NCBI GenBank assembly: GCA_017510725.1
Contig: JAFWMD010000075.1
Coordinates: 1-32,473, forward strand
Direction: 5' to 3'
DNA length: 32,473 bases
DNA from: Mogibacterium sp.
Lineage (GTDB): Bacteria > Bacillota > Clostridia > Peptostreptococcales > Anaerovoracaceae
The position numbers and the translations under genes were made by a program. A model generated the notes under the pieces. It worked only from the letters and a program-made list of their open reading frames with translations. It searched no databases and was not told the origin of the DNA. Position 1 is the stretch's first letter. The number at the start of each line of letters is the position of its first letter. This document shows positions 14,052 to 21,935 of this stretch, piece by piece.

Positions 14052-14930
14052 CTATACCTTGTCGATATTCTTCTCTCCGAAGAGTCCCGTAGGCTTTACC
14101 ATAAGGATGACTATCAGGAGAACGAATGTGAAAGCGTCAGAGAATGTAGTCCAGCCGGCACCCTTGATGAGGTTCTCACAGATACCGATTACAAAGGCTC
14201 CTACAACAGCGCCAGGTACAGATCCGATTCCTCCGAATACTGCCGCTACGAAGGCCTTGAGGCCAGGCATCGCTCCGGACATCGGGTTGATGCCCGTGTA
14301 ATTGGAGAAGTAGAGGACTGATCCGATCGCTGCGAGTCCGCAGCCTATTACGAATGTTACTGTGATGACCCTGTTGATATCTATGCCCATCAGAGAGCTG
14401 GTCTCGAAGTCGCGTGATACTGCGCGCATAGCCATGCCGATCTTTGTGTGCTTGATAAGCATGACAAGCAGGAACACAAGAACGATCGTAAGCACCGGTG
14501 TGATTACAGTAACCATCTTTGTTGTAGCGGAGCCGATCTTTACCGTCTTCTGCAGGAAGCCGATCTCCGGATAAGTCTTTGTGAGACCTCCGGTTATGTA
14601 GAGCGCAAAGTTCTGCAGCAGGTACGATACACCGATCGCGGAGATCATGATGGACATACGCGGAGCAGAACGCAGAGGACGGTAGGCGACCTTTTCAATC
14701 GTAGTGCCGAGTACTATCGCGAAGATTATTACCAGTATGACCGATAGCCAGAGCGGCAGCACGGTGATGAGGTAAACCATGATAAGTCCCGACCACATGA
14801 ACACATCGCCGTGCGCAAAGTTGATGAGCCTCAGGATACCGTAAACCATTGTGTATCCTATGGCTATCAGTGCGTATTGGCCGCCGACAGCAATGCCGGC
14901 GAGTATGTATGGTAACCAGGTTTGTAACAT
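14052..14930 (-). CDS. livH: Branched-chain amino-acid ABC transporter permease LivH
   Basis: A 292-residue polytopic permease, the partner of LivM in the membrane channel. The N-terminal GGQYALIAIGYTMVYGILRLINFAHGD is the LivH signature; the loop AMRAVSRDFETSSLMGIDIN is the ATPase-contact region. The length matches the family. The ribosome binding site (AAGGGAC) is modest. It is separated from livK by a hairpin that probably lowers its expression relative to the binding protein. Confidence 0.93.
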   Translation of the reverse strand: MLQTWLPYILAGIAVGGQYALIAIGYTMVYGILRLINFAHGDVFMWSGLIMVYLITVLPLWLSVILVIIFAIVLGTTIEKVAYRPLRSAPRMSIMISAIGVSYLLQNFALYITGGLTKTYPEIGFLQKTVKIGSATTKMVTVITPVLTIVLVFLLVMLIKHTKIGMAMRAVSRDFETSSLMGIDINRVITVTFVIGCGLAAIGSVLYFSNYTGINPMSGAMPGLKAFVAAVFGGIGSVPGAVVGAFVIGICENLIKGAGWTTFSDAFTFVLLIVILMVKPTGLFGEKNIDKV

Positions 14931-14954
14931 TTTTTGTCCCTTTTTTACAAAATT

Positions 14955-14978
14955 GCGGGAAGCCTCGCGGCTTCCCGC
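14955..14978 (-). terminator. Attenuating hairpin between livK and livH
   Basis: GCGGGAAGCC (14955-14964) and GGCTTCCCGC (14969-14978) form a perfect 10-bp stem with a four-base loop (GCGA on the transcript). It is followed on the minus strand by AATTTTGT. The weak U-run suggests partial read-through, the usual way to make binding protein in excess over permease. Confidence 0.7.
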
Positions 14979-15036
14979 TTTTCTACTTGATCAGAGGAAT
15001 GTCAGTCTCTGAAACTGTCCGGTGTCTGTGAAAGAA

Positions 15037-16215
15037 TTACTCTGCGGACTGTGTCTTGACGAATTCCCAGGTGCCTGTCTCTGTGTTGCATCTCTTTACG
15101 AATGCTTCAGTCTTGTTGGCGTCGCCTGTCTCGTTGAACGAAACATCTCCGCAAACCAGACCGCTTACCTGCAGTGAAGGAAGTGCAGCAAGGATGTCAG
15201 CAGGAGCAGTTGAGCCTGCAGCCTTCATAGCCTCAAGAGCAACGAAGTATGCGTCATAACCCATTGCTGTTACAGCTGCGAGATCTGTGTTGCCGCCGTT
15301 GTTTGTCATAGCTGTTGAATCTTCTTCCATCCATGCCTTGATGCCTTCGTCGAATTCAGGGTTTCCGCCTTCCTGATAGAAAGTGGTAACAGTGATATCA
15401 ACATTCTTGCCCTTGGCTGCCTCTGTGATTACGTTGGAATCCCATGTGTCGCCGGCGAGGATAGGCATTCCGAGTGACTGAGCCTCAGCCTGGTCGATGA
15501 TGAGTGCAGCAGCTTCTGTCGATACTGGTGCAAAGAATACATCGCAGCCCTTGTTCTTAGCGTTTGCTACATAGGATGTGAAGTCTGAGTTCTTGTCAGG
15601 GAACTGCTCCTCAACAACTTCTCCGCCGAGTCCCTTGAATGCTTCTACGAAGTAGTTTACAAGTCCTACAGAGTAGTCATCGCCCAGCTTGGAGAGGCAG
15701 TAAGCTTTCCTGCATCCGCTGTCCCATGCATAGTTAGCAAGTACTGTGCCCTGGAAAGGATCCAGGAAGCAGATTCTGAAGTACTGCTCGCAGTCTGCAG
15801 TTACCTGCGGGTTAGTGCATGTTACGCCGATAGCAGGCATGCCTGCGTCAGCAAATACATCAGCAGCAGCGATCGATACGCCCGATCCATATGATCCGAG
15901 AACGATGGAGACGTTCTGGGATACTAGATTCTGAGCTGCGGTCACGGCTTTTGAGTTGTCAGACTCGTTATCTACGATAGCGAGCTCTACGTTATACTCC
16001 TTGTCGCCGATAGTGACGGTAGGGCACATTTTGTTAGCATACTGGATGCCGAGAGTCTCCTGCTTTCCGCCTGCGCCGTTGTCGCCCGAAGCTGGTTCGA
16101 AAACACCGATCTTGATTGTGTCGCCGCCCGAGCCGGAATCACCGCCGCCGCCACAGCCGGCGAGTGCCAGCATTGCGAGTACCAGAGAGAGTACCAATAC
16201 CAAAACTTTCTTCAT
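15037..16215 (-). CDS. livK: Branched-chain amino-acid ABC transporter substrate-binding lipoprotein
   Basis: A 392-residue extracellular binding protein tethered by lipid. The lipoprotein signal is MKKVLVLVLSLVLAMLALAGC, cleaved before Cys21 (lipobox LAGC), followed by a Gly/Ser/Asp-rich linker. The mature part has the periplasmic-binding type 1 fold of LivJ/LivK, starting IKIGVFEPASGDNGAGGKQ. The start is taken at the second Met of the frame because GGAGG sits 8 bases upstream; the earlier ATG at 16230 overlaps that ribosome binding site. Substrate specificity (Leu/Ile/Val or a related ligand) is inferred from the operon. Confidence 0.92.
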   Translation of the reverse strand: MKKVLVLVLSLVLAMLALAGCGGGGDSGSGGDTIKIGVFEPASGDNGAGGKQETLGIQYANKMCPTVTIGDKEYNVELAIVDNESDNSKAVTAAQNLVSQNVSIVLGSYGSGVSIAAADVFADAGMPAIGVTCTNPQVTADCEQYFRICFLDPFQGTVLANYAWDSGCRKAYCLSKLGDDYSVGLVNYFVEAFKGLGGEVVEEQFPDKNSDFTSYVANAKNKGCDVFFAPVSTEAAALIIDQAEAQSLGMPILAGDTWDSNVITEAAKGKNVDITVTTFYQEGGNPEFDEGIKAWMEEDSTAMTNNGGNTDLAAVTAMGYDAYFVALEAMKAAGSTAPADILAALPSLQVSGLVCGDVSFNETGDANKTEAFVKRCNTETGTWEFVKTQSAE

Positions 16216-16298
16216 TTTAGATTCCTCCATTTATACTTTTCAAGACGATACTGAATGATCAAAAAGACCATACAATATAATGTATAAAGTTATTTTAG

Positions 16299-16326
16299 AT
16301 TTTACACGATTTATTCGTGAATTCAA
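16299..16326 (-). promoter_or_regulatory. Candidate promoter and operator of the liv operon
   Basis: On the minus strand TTGAAT (16326-16321), a 16-bp spacer and TAAAAT (16304-16299). The spacer holds the inverted repeat CACGA-N5-TCGTG (16305-16319), a possible repressor site. The leader would be about 75-80 bases. The AT-rich stretch at 16271-16290 gives an alternative -10. Confidence 0.45.
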
Positions 16327-16353
16327 GGCTCGCAGAAGAATGAGCAAAGAAAA

Positions 16354-16373
16354 AGCGGCAGAATTCCGCCGCT
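16354..16373 (-). terminator. Intrinsic terminator after the cytidylate-kinase-like gene
   Basis: On the minus strand AGCGGC and GCCGCT (16373-16368 and 16359-16354) enclose an eight-base loop and are followed by TTTTC. A second stem, ACCGTCCG/CGGACGGT (16392-16399 / 16407-16414), lies between it and the stop codon. Confidence 0.75.
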
Positions 16374-16446
16374 CACGCACATTGATTGTTTACCGTCCGT
16401 ATACTGCGGACGGTGTTTATGAAACCCGTACATTTGTGCTCTTATC

Positions 16447-17091
16447 TTAGTATTCCAGATCCGACATGAGATCCTTGTCCTTGCCGCCCTTGATATACGC
16501 CTCGATGATATCCACTGCACCTTCGACTCCCGCGCGGCTGGTGTTTATCAGCAGATCGTACTCGTCACGGCCGCCCCATTTGTTGTCGGTATAAAACTCG
16601 TAGTATCTGCGGCGCTGTTTGTCGATCTGCCTGACCTGCTTTTCTACTGTCTGAAGATCAAAGAGATTCTCAGGTTCCAGCGTGTTGTGGATCTGGAGTT
16701 TCCTTCTGACTCTTTCTTCGAACGGTGCGAAGAGGAATATGCTTACATGGCGTTCTTCTGAAAGTATGTAGTCAGCGGCACGTCCGACTATGACGCAGCT
16801 GCCTTCAGCTGCGATCTCGCGAATGATGTTGAACTCTTCTTCCTGCACTTTAGCGAAAGGTGAAGTCTGGAATGAGTCAAATCCTGAGAATACACTGCTG
16901 AAAGAAAAGTCAGGAGCCTTCTCGTCGTTTTCGCGGATGTATTCTTTATTGTAGCCGGTACTTTCTGCAGCTCTGGCTATGATTTCCTCGTCGTAGAACG
17001 GGACACCAAGCCTTTCTGCCAGACGCCTTGCGACTTCATGACCGCCGCTGCCGAATTCCCTGTCTATAGTTACGATGACCTTGTCATTCAT
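16447..17091 (-). CDS. Cytidylate kinase-like family protein
   Basis: A 214-residue P-loop protein of the 'cytidylate kinase-like' (PF13189-type) family. The N-terminal VIVTIDREFGSGGHEVARRLAERL carries the phosphate-binding loop in its family variant (REFGSGGH, 11-18) instead of the classic GxxGxGK[ST]. CVIVGRAADYIL and the RRxYYxFYTD segment are also family-typical. Members are common in anaerobes and the true substrate is not settled, so dCMP/CMP phosphorylation is only a suggestion. The start at 17091 has AAGGAGG six bases upstream. It lies 45 bases after the AlaX gene and probably shares its transcript. Confidence 0.82.
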   Translation of the reverse strand: MNDKVIVTIDREFGSGGHEVARRLAERLGVPFYDEEIIARAAESTGYNKEYIRENDEKAPDFSFSSVFSGFDSFQTSPFAKVQEEEFNIIREIAAEGSCVIVGRAADYILSEERHVSIFLFAPFEERVRRKLQIHNTLEPENLFDLQTVEKQVRQIDKQRRRYYEFYTDNKWGGRDEYDLLINTSRAGVEGAVDIIEAYIKGGKDKDLMSDLEY

Positions 17092-17136
17092 ATCGATCCT
17101 CCTTGTCTCTGTACTTTTATATTGTACCACGGGATT

Positions 17137-18372
17137 TCATTTCTGAGAGGATATTTCTCCGATGAAAGCGTCCATGTCCGCAGTGGAAGGGAAAATTGCC
17201 CTCGCATTGTCGTCGCGGCCGCCGCCTTTGCCGTTGAAGTTTTTCACGTTTGCCTTTACCAATGCTCCGCACTTGTGCTCCTCCGAAGAAGACAGAAGCA
17301 GGCATGTGTGCGATTCAGGCTGTCTCAGGATCAAAAAGAGTCCCGGCACGTCATTTATGACCGAAAAGCCAAGCTTCAGAAGATCATCGGCATTAAGTAT
17401 CTCAGAGCTGTATACATAACTCGATGCTCCTGTGCTTCTGACCGATCCGAGGATTTTTTCTTTTTCCGCATCTTTAATATATGCTGTCATTTCTGCGAGT
17501 CTCGCCTTGAGTGCAGAGATGCTTTCTGCTTCGGCATCGAGTCGGCCGATGAGGTCCGCAGGGGAGCATGAGTAGCGTCTGGCTGCCTCGGCGAGCAGTC
17601 TGGAATCGGTGCTGAGTTTGCTGAGAGCGGCTTTTCCACAGTCAAAGTATATGCGGTTCATGCCTTTGTTAGGTTCGCGTTTATATATCGCAAGCAGACC
17701 AACTTCGGATGATCTTGCAGGATGTGTGCCGCAGCAGGCGATGCAGTCATATGGATGGTGCAGGTCGCCGACTGTCACCACTGATACTTTTCCGTCATGA
17801 GGTACCTTCTTGCGCACAGGAAGCGCAAGGGAGGATTCATAATCGTCGAACCATGTGACTGTAACCGGAAGATCTGCCCAGATCGCCTCGTTTACAGTAC
17901 GCTCAGCGAGGTCGAGCTCATCGTCCGTGAGCATGCGGCCTCCGAGATCTATGTCTATGGTGATGTACTCGTCACCCATGTGGAATCCCTTATTGACCCC
18001 TCCGAAGAGGGTGTCCATGGTTCCGCTCAGCATGTGCTCTCCGCAGTGGCGCTGCATGTTTCTGAAGCGGAAATCGCGGTCGATGCTGAGTGTGACCTTG
18101 TCTCCGGGAGTGAAAGTACCTGCAGGAGCATCGGTGATATGCCATACATCTCCAACGAGGGACTCGTCGAATGCGCGGGTTATTCTGAAGCGCTGCTGCG
18201 ATCCGTTAAGGGATACGTTTCCGGTGTCAGAAGGCTGTCCTCCGCCCTCCGGATAGAATACCGATGTGTCACATGCTATGACATCCATGCCGTTTTTTTC
18301 ACGGATACCGGTGACCACGGCATCGTTTTCTGAAGCATATGGATTACTCTGGTATAGCCTTTCTGTTACCAT
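17137..18372 (-). CDS. alaX: Alanyl-tRNA editing protein, long form with DHHA1 domain
   Basis: A 411-residue trans-editing hydrolase that removes Ser or Gly mis-attached to tRNA-Ala. GGGQPSDTG (43-51) and the zinc-binding HxxxH (H109, H113 in RHCGEH) and CxxxH (C213, H217 in CCGTH) motifs are those of the AlaRS editing domain. A coiled-coil stretch (about 270-310) leads to a C-terminal DHHA1 domain with GKGGGRDD. This corresponds to the AlaX-L class. The start at 18372 follows AAAGGAACAGG; an upstream ATG at 18417 has no ribosome binding site. The upstream DNA is AT-rich with DnaA-like sites. Confidence 0.88.
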   Translation of the reverse strand: MVTERLYQSNPYASENDAVVTGIREKNGMDVIACDTSVFYPEGGGQPSDTGNVSLNGSQQRFRITRAFDESLVGDVWHITDAPAGTFTPGDKVTLSIDRDFRFRNMQRHCGEHMLSGTMDTLFGGVNKGFHMGDEYITIDIDLGGRMLTDDELDLAERTVNEAIWADLPVTVTWFDDYESSLALPVRKKVPHDGKVSVVTVGDLHHPYDCIACCGTHPARSSEVGLLAIYKREPNKGMNRIYFDCGKAALSKLSTDSRLLAEAARRYSCSPADLIGRLDAEAESISALKARLAEMTAYIKDAEKEKILGSVRSTGASSYVYSSEILNADDLLKLGFSVINDVPGLFLILRQPESHTCLLLSSSEEHKCGALVKANVKNFNGKGGGRDDNARAIFPSTADMDAFIGEISSQK

Positions 18373-18445
18373 TCCTGTTCCTTTCTGATGTTTCACGCGT
18401 TTCACAAAATCGAACAAAACAGCGTGCTACAAAAAATCTAAAATA

Positions 18446-18631
18446 TGTGGATAAATCCTGTTGACACAAAGAAAAAATCGTTTCAAACGTTGAAATTTCA
18501 ACGAAACACCACTTGGAGTTTTCCACATGCATAAGTGGAAAAGATTGTATACGATTTTTGAAAACCTTGTGGAAAAGTCGTAAACCTTGCAAATTAAGGC
18601 TTTTCTGTTTTGTTGAAAAAGCTGTGGCAAA
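18446..18631. promoter_or_regulatory. Cluster of DnaA-box-like sites in AT-rich DNA
   Basis: Perfect TTATCCACA on the minus strand (18454-18446); TTTTCCACA on plus (18519-18527); TTTTCCACA on minus (18576-18568). One-mismatch sites occur on minus at 18542-18534 and 18631-18623. The 18519 and 18534 sites form an exact inverted repeat TTTTCCAC-N8-GTGGAAAA. Dense boxes in AT-rich DNA suggest DnaA binding: an origin-like or DnaA-titration site, or regulation of the downstream alaX gene. No dnaA, dnaN or other origin-linked genes are in the window. Confidence 0.5.
18488..18503. promoter_or_regulatory. 16-bp perfect palindrome, possible operator
   Basis: CGTTGAAATTTCAACG is fully self-complementary. 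It lies about 115 bases upstream of the alaX start, between DnaA-like sites, and is a typical size for a dimeric repressor site. Confidence 0.4.
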
Positions 18632-18640
18632 AAATCGAAC

Positions 18641-18662
18641 AAAATGTGAAGAAGCACATTTT
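18641..18662 (-). terminator. Weak terminator after the unrecognised 430-residue gene
   Basis: AAAATGTG (18641-18648) and CACATTTT (18655-18662) form an 8-bp stem with a six-base loop, 21 bases past the stop on the minus strand. It is followed by GTTCGATTTTTT. Confidence 0.5.
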
Positions 18663-18682
18663 TGTATTTTATAAAAACCTGA

Positions 18683-19975
18683 TCAGTCTCCTTCAGGTTC
18701 GACCAGATCGTCGAACATCGCCCCTGGTGCTCCGCACAGTGTCTGGAACACCGGAGTGTCCAGACGGTACCTTCCTTTTGTGCTTATGAACGGAGAATAC
18801 ATAGAAAAAATGGTGGCGTCATCGAGCATCGAGATATACCTGAGTTCATTGCTCATGAGTACGAGTTCGCCCGCTATCGAAATGAGGGCAAAGCCGTAAA
18901 CATCATCATTGAGCCTGTACTTCGGGGAATCAACATGCGAATTGTCTCCCTTATAGGCGGTATAAAGCCATCCATTCGGCACGGCCATCTGCGTGGAGTT
19001 CGCAAACAGATTGATGTACTTCGGATCAAAGCCTTTCAGCATCTCATCCTTACAGTCAAAGACCGTGAGAAACTCAGGGCGGCTGACCTGGATGGCGGCC
19101 TCATAATCCGAAAGCTTTATTACGGAGCCAACCTTGATGTCTGTTACCAGTGGATTCCTGGCGCGATGGTTTCCGTTAAGCCATATGACAAGCGTGTAGT
19201 GATAATATGCATCCCTTGCAAGAGTCGTTAATCGGCAGCGGAAAGGGAAGGAGAACCTGTCTGCAGGAAGATCCTTCTTTCTGTCGCTTCTCTCAATGTC
19301 ACATTTTATCAGGGTCTGTATTCCGGGACCGGTAAGCTCACATTCGCGCAGGTCTTCCATTTTCATCGATGAAAGATACGATGCCGCCGCGAAGTCACTG
19401 TCGACCATCCTCATTATAAAATAGTTTATAGTCTCGTAAGCTGACAGCCTGAGAGGAGAGGTGGTCTCTATCGCATCCCTGGTGCTGCAGTCTGCCGATG
19501 TAATGCCTTCACAGTTGAGTGCATCCTGCATGAATCCAAGGCGCATCTTTGCATATGCTCGGAATTCCCGGTTCTCTTCATTGTCATATTCGCGGGAGAT
19601 GTCTTCCGATGCGAGAGGCAGGGCGTCTTCGATGAGCCTCATCATGCACGGTGCATCGATGCTTTCCATGCTGCCGCCCATGACGTAGACGAAGTGATTC
19701 CAAAGAGACGTCATCTCTTCTTTCTTCTCGGCGAAGTCATCGTTCCCCGGAGTGCAGATGAACTCCTTATATTCGTCGATGCCGTATTCCGAATAATCCA
19801 GGTGTATAACCTGATACATGCGCTCGCGCCTGTCAGTCCTGCTGCGCCAGGTCACTTTAAGAGCGACGACTCCCATGAGCCTCGTGCACACAGCCCGGCA
19901 GGACTCAAAGTCGAACTCTTTGAAATGATTATATTTTACGGATTGCTTTCCATGTATCAGTTTTAATTCAGCCAT
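18683..19975 (-). CDS. Conserved-looking protein of unknown function, 430 residues
   Basis: I do not recognise this family. The protein appears soluble: no signal peptide, no membrane segment, many acidic residues, scattered aromatics and no repeated unit. It has a basic patch TWRSRTDRRER (42-52) near the N-terminus and a polar middle with GNHRARNPLVTD. Codon use resembles its neighbours and the frame is uninterrupted, so it is a real gene. No Shine-Dalgarno precedes ATG 19975, and a TATACT -10 element lies only six bases before it, so the mRNA may be leaderless. It diverges from metK with interleaved promoters. Function cannot be inferred from context. Confidence 0.75.
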   Translation of the reverse strand: MAELKLIHGKQSVKYNHFKEFDFESCRAVCTRLMGVVALKVTWRSRTDRRERMYQVIHLDYSEYGIDEYKEFICTPGNDDFAEKKEEMTSLWNHFVYVMGGSMESIDAPCMMRLIEDALPLASEDISREYDNEENREFRAYAKMRLGFMQDALNCEGITSADCSTRDAIETTSPLRLSAYETINYFIMRMVDSDFAAASYLSSMKMEDLRECELTGPGIQTLIKCDIERSDRKKDLPADRFSFPFRCRLTTLARDAYYHYTLVIWLNGNHRARNPLVTDIKVGSVIKLSDYEAAIQVSRPEFLTVFDCKDEMLKGFDPKYINLFANSTQMAVPNGWLYTAYKGDNSHVDSPKYRLNDDVYGFALISIAGELVLMSNELRYISMLDDATIFSMYSPFISTKGRYRLDTPVFQTLCGAPGAMFDDLVEPEGD

Positions 19976-19981
19976 GCATCA

Positions 19982-20010
19982 AGTATAGCAGATGAGACTT
20001 GACTTTGCAC
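19982..20010 (-). promoter_or_regulatory. Promoter of the unknown gene, giving a leaderless start
   Basis: On the minus strand -10 TATACT (19987-19982) with a 17-bp spacer to a poor -35, GTGCAA (20010-20005). The expected transcription start is at or next to the A of ATG 19975. It interleaves with the metK promoter on the other strand. Confidence 0.45.
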
Positions 20011-20026
20011 ACGGCGAGGATATAAT
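19999..20026 (+). promoter_or_regulatory. Sigma-A promoter of metK
   Basis: -35 TTGACT (19999-20004), a 16-bp spacer and -10 TATAAT (20021-20026), just upstream of the SAM riboswitch. Confidence 0.8.
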
Positions 20027-20033
20027 AAGTACG

Positions 20034-20143
20034 TCCTTATTAAGAGCGGGGGAGGGAATGGGCCCTTTGATCCCGCGGCAACCTCACAGGAAGTGAAGGT
20101 GCCAATTCCCACGGGGCGAAGGCCAGGCTCCGGCAGATGAGGA
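20034..20143 (+). ncRNA. SAM-I riboswitch (S box) aptamer
   Basis: P1 pairs TCCTTAT (20034-20040) with ATGAGGA (20137-20143). Inside are the conserved S-box blocks AAGAGC..GGAGGGA, GGCCCTTTGATCCCGCGGCAACC, GGTGCCAATTCC and GGCAGATGAGG. The class binds S-adenosylmethionine and switches off transcription of methionine/SAM genes. The downstream hairpin and metK match the expected logic: high SAM stabilises P1 and permits termination. Confidence 0.95.
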
Positions 20144-20152
20144 TCTATTGTT

Positions 20153-20181
20153 CTCTCTGCGTGCGGCAGGGAGATCTTTTT
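20153..20181 (+). terminator. Riboswitch-controlled terminator before metK
   Basis: CTCTCTGC (20153-20160) pairs with GCAGGGAG (20166-20173), with possible outer GATCT/AGATC pairing, followed by TTTTT. The outer strand overlaps the 3' side of P1. Confidence 0.88.
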
Positions 20182-20221
20182 ATTTGGCCAATAAGAGTAA
20201 TGAAAGGATAATAGATAAAAA

Positions 20222-21409
20222 ATGAAAAAACTTTTCACATCTGAATCAGTTACTGAAGGCCATCCTGATAAGTTATGCGATCAGGTGTCCGATGCTGTGC
20301 TCGATGCGATACTGGCGCAGGATCCTAACGCACACGTTGCATGTGAATGTGCTGCCAAGACGGGTTTCCTCATGATATTCGGCGAAGCTTCGGGCAATTT
20401 TGATGTCGACTACGAAGCGATAGCGCGCAAGGTTATATGCGATATTGGTTATGACAGTGAGGATGCGTGCTTCGACGGCAACACCTGCAGAATAATCGTG
20501 CACATGGAGGAGCAGTCGGCAGATATTGCAATGGGAGTCAACAAGTCGTATGAAGCCAAGAAGGGTCTGGAAAACGATGAGCTTGCACATATCGGTGCCG
20601 GTGACCAGGGCATGATGTTCGGTTATGCCAATTCGGAGACAGAAGAGCTGATGCCTATGTCTGTCAAACTTGCACACGTGCTTGCGCTGAGACTGACGGA
20701 GGTCAGAAAGAACGGTACTCTGCCTTACCTCAGACCGGACGGAAAGACTCAGGTAACGGTCGAGTATGATGACGGCAAAATCACAAGGATAGACACCATC
20801 GTAGTGTCGACCCAGCACAGTGAAGACGTGACACTGGAGCAGCTCAGGCAGGACATACATACTCACGTGATTGCTCCGGTAGTTCCGGCAGAACTTATCG
20901 ACGAAAAGACTAAATACTATATCAATCCGACCGGTAGATTCGTCATAGGCGGACCTATGGGAGATTCCGGCCTGACAGGGCGCAAGATCATCGTCGATAC
21001 TTACGGCGGCCATTCGTCGCACGGCGGCGGAGCCTTCTCGGGCAAGGATCCTACAAAAGTAGACCGTTCAGGAGCCTATATGGCGCGCTATATTGCCAAG
21101 AACATCGTGGCTGCAGGGATCGCAACTGAATGCGAGGTGCAGCTGGCATATGCGATCGGAGTAGCAGAACCGGTTTCGGTATGTGTAGATACATTCGGCA
21201 CGGGAAAACTCGATGAAGAGCAGATTGCCAATATGATTATGGATCATTTCGATATGCGTCCTGCTGCTATCATCAGAAAGCTGGAACTCAACAAGCCTCA
21301 GTACAGAGCACTGGCTGCCTACGGACAGATGGGCAGAACTGCTCTTGGTGTAAAATGGGAAGAAACAGACAAGGCAGACGAGCTCAGAAGAGCAGCAGGC
21401 TCTTACTAG
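20222..21409 (+). CDS. metK: S-adenosylmethionine synthetase
   Basis: A 395-residue cytosolic enzyme making S-adenosylmethionine from methionine and ATP. TEGHPDK (11-17) with His14 and Asp16 binds methionine and magnesium; GAGDQG (125-130) and the phosphate-loop GGGAFSGKD (268-276) are the two MetK signatures. The length is standard. The upstream SAM-I riboswitch shows feedback control by its product. AAAGGA lies 13 bases from the ATG, slightly long. It heads an apparent operon with dut and a flavoprotein (gaps of 9 and 13 bases). Confidence 0.97.
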   Translation: MKKLFTSESVTEGHPDKLCDQVSDAVLDAILAQDPNAHVACECAAKTGFLMIFGEASGNFDVDYEAIARKVICDIGYDSEDACFDGNTCRIIVHMEEQSADIAMGVNKSYEAKKGLENDELAHIGAGDQGMMFGYANSETEELMPMSVKLAHVLALRLTEVRKNGTLPYLRPDGKTQVTVEYDDGKITRIDTIVVSTQHSEDVTLEQLRQDIHTHVIAPVVPAELIDEKTKYYINPTGRFVIGGPMGDSGLTGRKIIVDTYGGHSSHGGGAFSGKDPTKVDRSGAYMARYIAKNIVAAGIATECEVQLAYAIGVAEPVSVCVDTFGTGKLDEEQIANMIMDHFDMRPAAIIRKLELNKPQYRALAAYGQMGRTALGVKWEETDKADELRRAAGSY

Positions 21410-21418
21410 GAGGACGGC

Positions 21419-21922
21419 ATGTCACATTTCGAGAAAGTTTCGTTCGACCAATGGAAAGCTGACTGCGGGGTAAAGGGACTTCCTGACAGCGGTCTCAGGG
21501 ATTGGTATGACGCTATAAAGATGCCGAGACAGGCGACTGCTGCATCAGCGGGCTGCGATTTCTTTATGCCTTTCAGCCTCAACTTTGAAGGTGGCAGCAG
21601 CTTCAGAATCGCGACCGGTGTTCGCTGGGTCTGTGATGAAGGGGAAGACAGAGACAAGGTACTCCTCATGATGCCAAGAAGCGGACTTGGATTCAGATAT
21701 GGTATCAGACTGTCGAATACAGTAGGAGTCATAGATGCTGACTACTGTGATTCCGACAATGAAGGACATATAATAGTGAGCCTTGTGAATCCATCGGATA
21801 AGACGGTTTTGCTCGAAGAGGGAAAGCCTTTTGCGCAGGGTATAGTTGTAAGATATGAGGTGCCGGACGGCGCGGAGTCTGAAAGCCTGCGCAACGGCGG
21901 ATTCGGAAGCACGGACAGATAG
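21419..21922 (+). CDS. dut: dUTP diphosphatase (dUTPase)
   Basis: A 167-residue trimeric-type dUTPase that hydrolyses dUTP to dUMP, keeping uracil out of DNA. The five motifs are visible: ASAGCDFF (42-49), PRSGLGFRYG (86-95), GVIDADY (103-109, Asp106 the catalytic base), a motif IV region around KPFAQ (136-140), and C-terminal GGFGSTDR (160-167). It has a longer N-terminus than the minimal enzyme and a short acidic insert (CDSDNEG) after motif III. GGAGG lies 5 bases before the ATG and next to the metK stop. Confidence 0.88.
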   Translation: MSHFEKVSFDQWKADCGVKGLPDSGLRDWYDAIKMPRQATAASAGCDFFMPFSLNFEGGSSFRIATGVRWVCDEGEDRDKVLLMMPRSGLGFRYGIRLSNTVGVIDADYCDSDNEGHIIVSLVNPSDKTVLLEEGKPFAQGIVVRYEVPDGAESESLRNGGFGSTDR

Positions 21923-21935
21923 TCCGGGAGCAGCA

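Larger units (their letters stand above)
18406..18644. repeat. 14-bp direct repeats bracketing the AT-rich non-coding segment
   Basis: AAAATCGAACAAAA occurs at 18406-18419 and again at 18631-18644 with no mismatch. The pair encloses most of the non-coding stretch 18373-18682, which contains no open frame I can support. Confidence 0.6.

Noticed and set aside
18373-18682. Calling the segment oriC outright
   Set aside because: No dnaA, dnaN, rpmH or gidA neighbours, and gene orientation on either side is mixed. It is kept only as a DnaA-box cluster.
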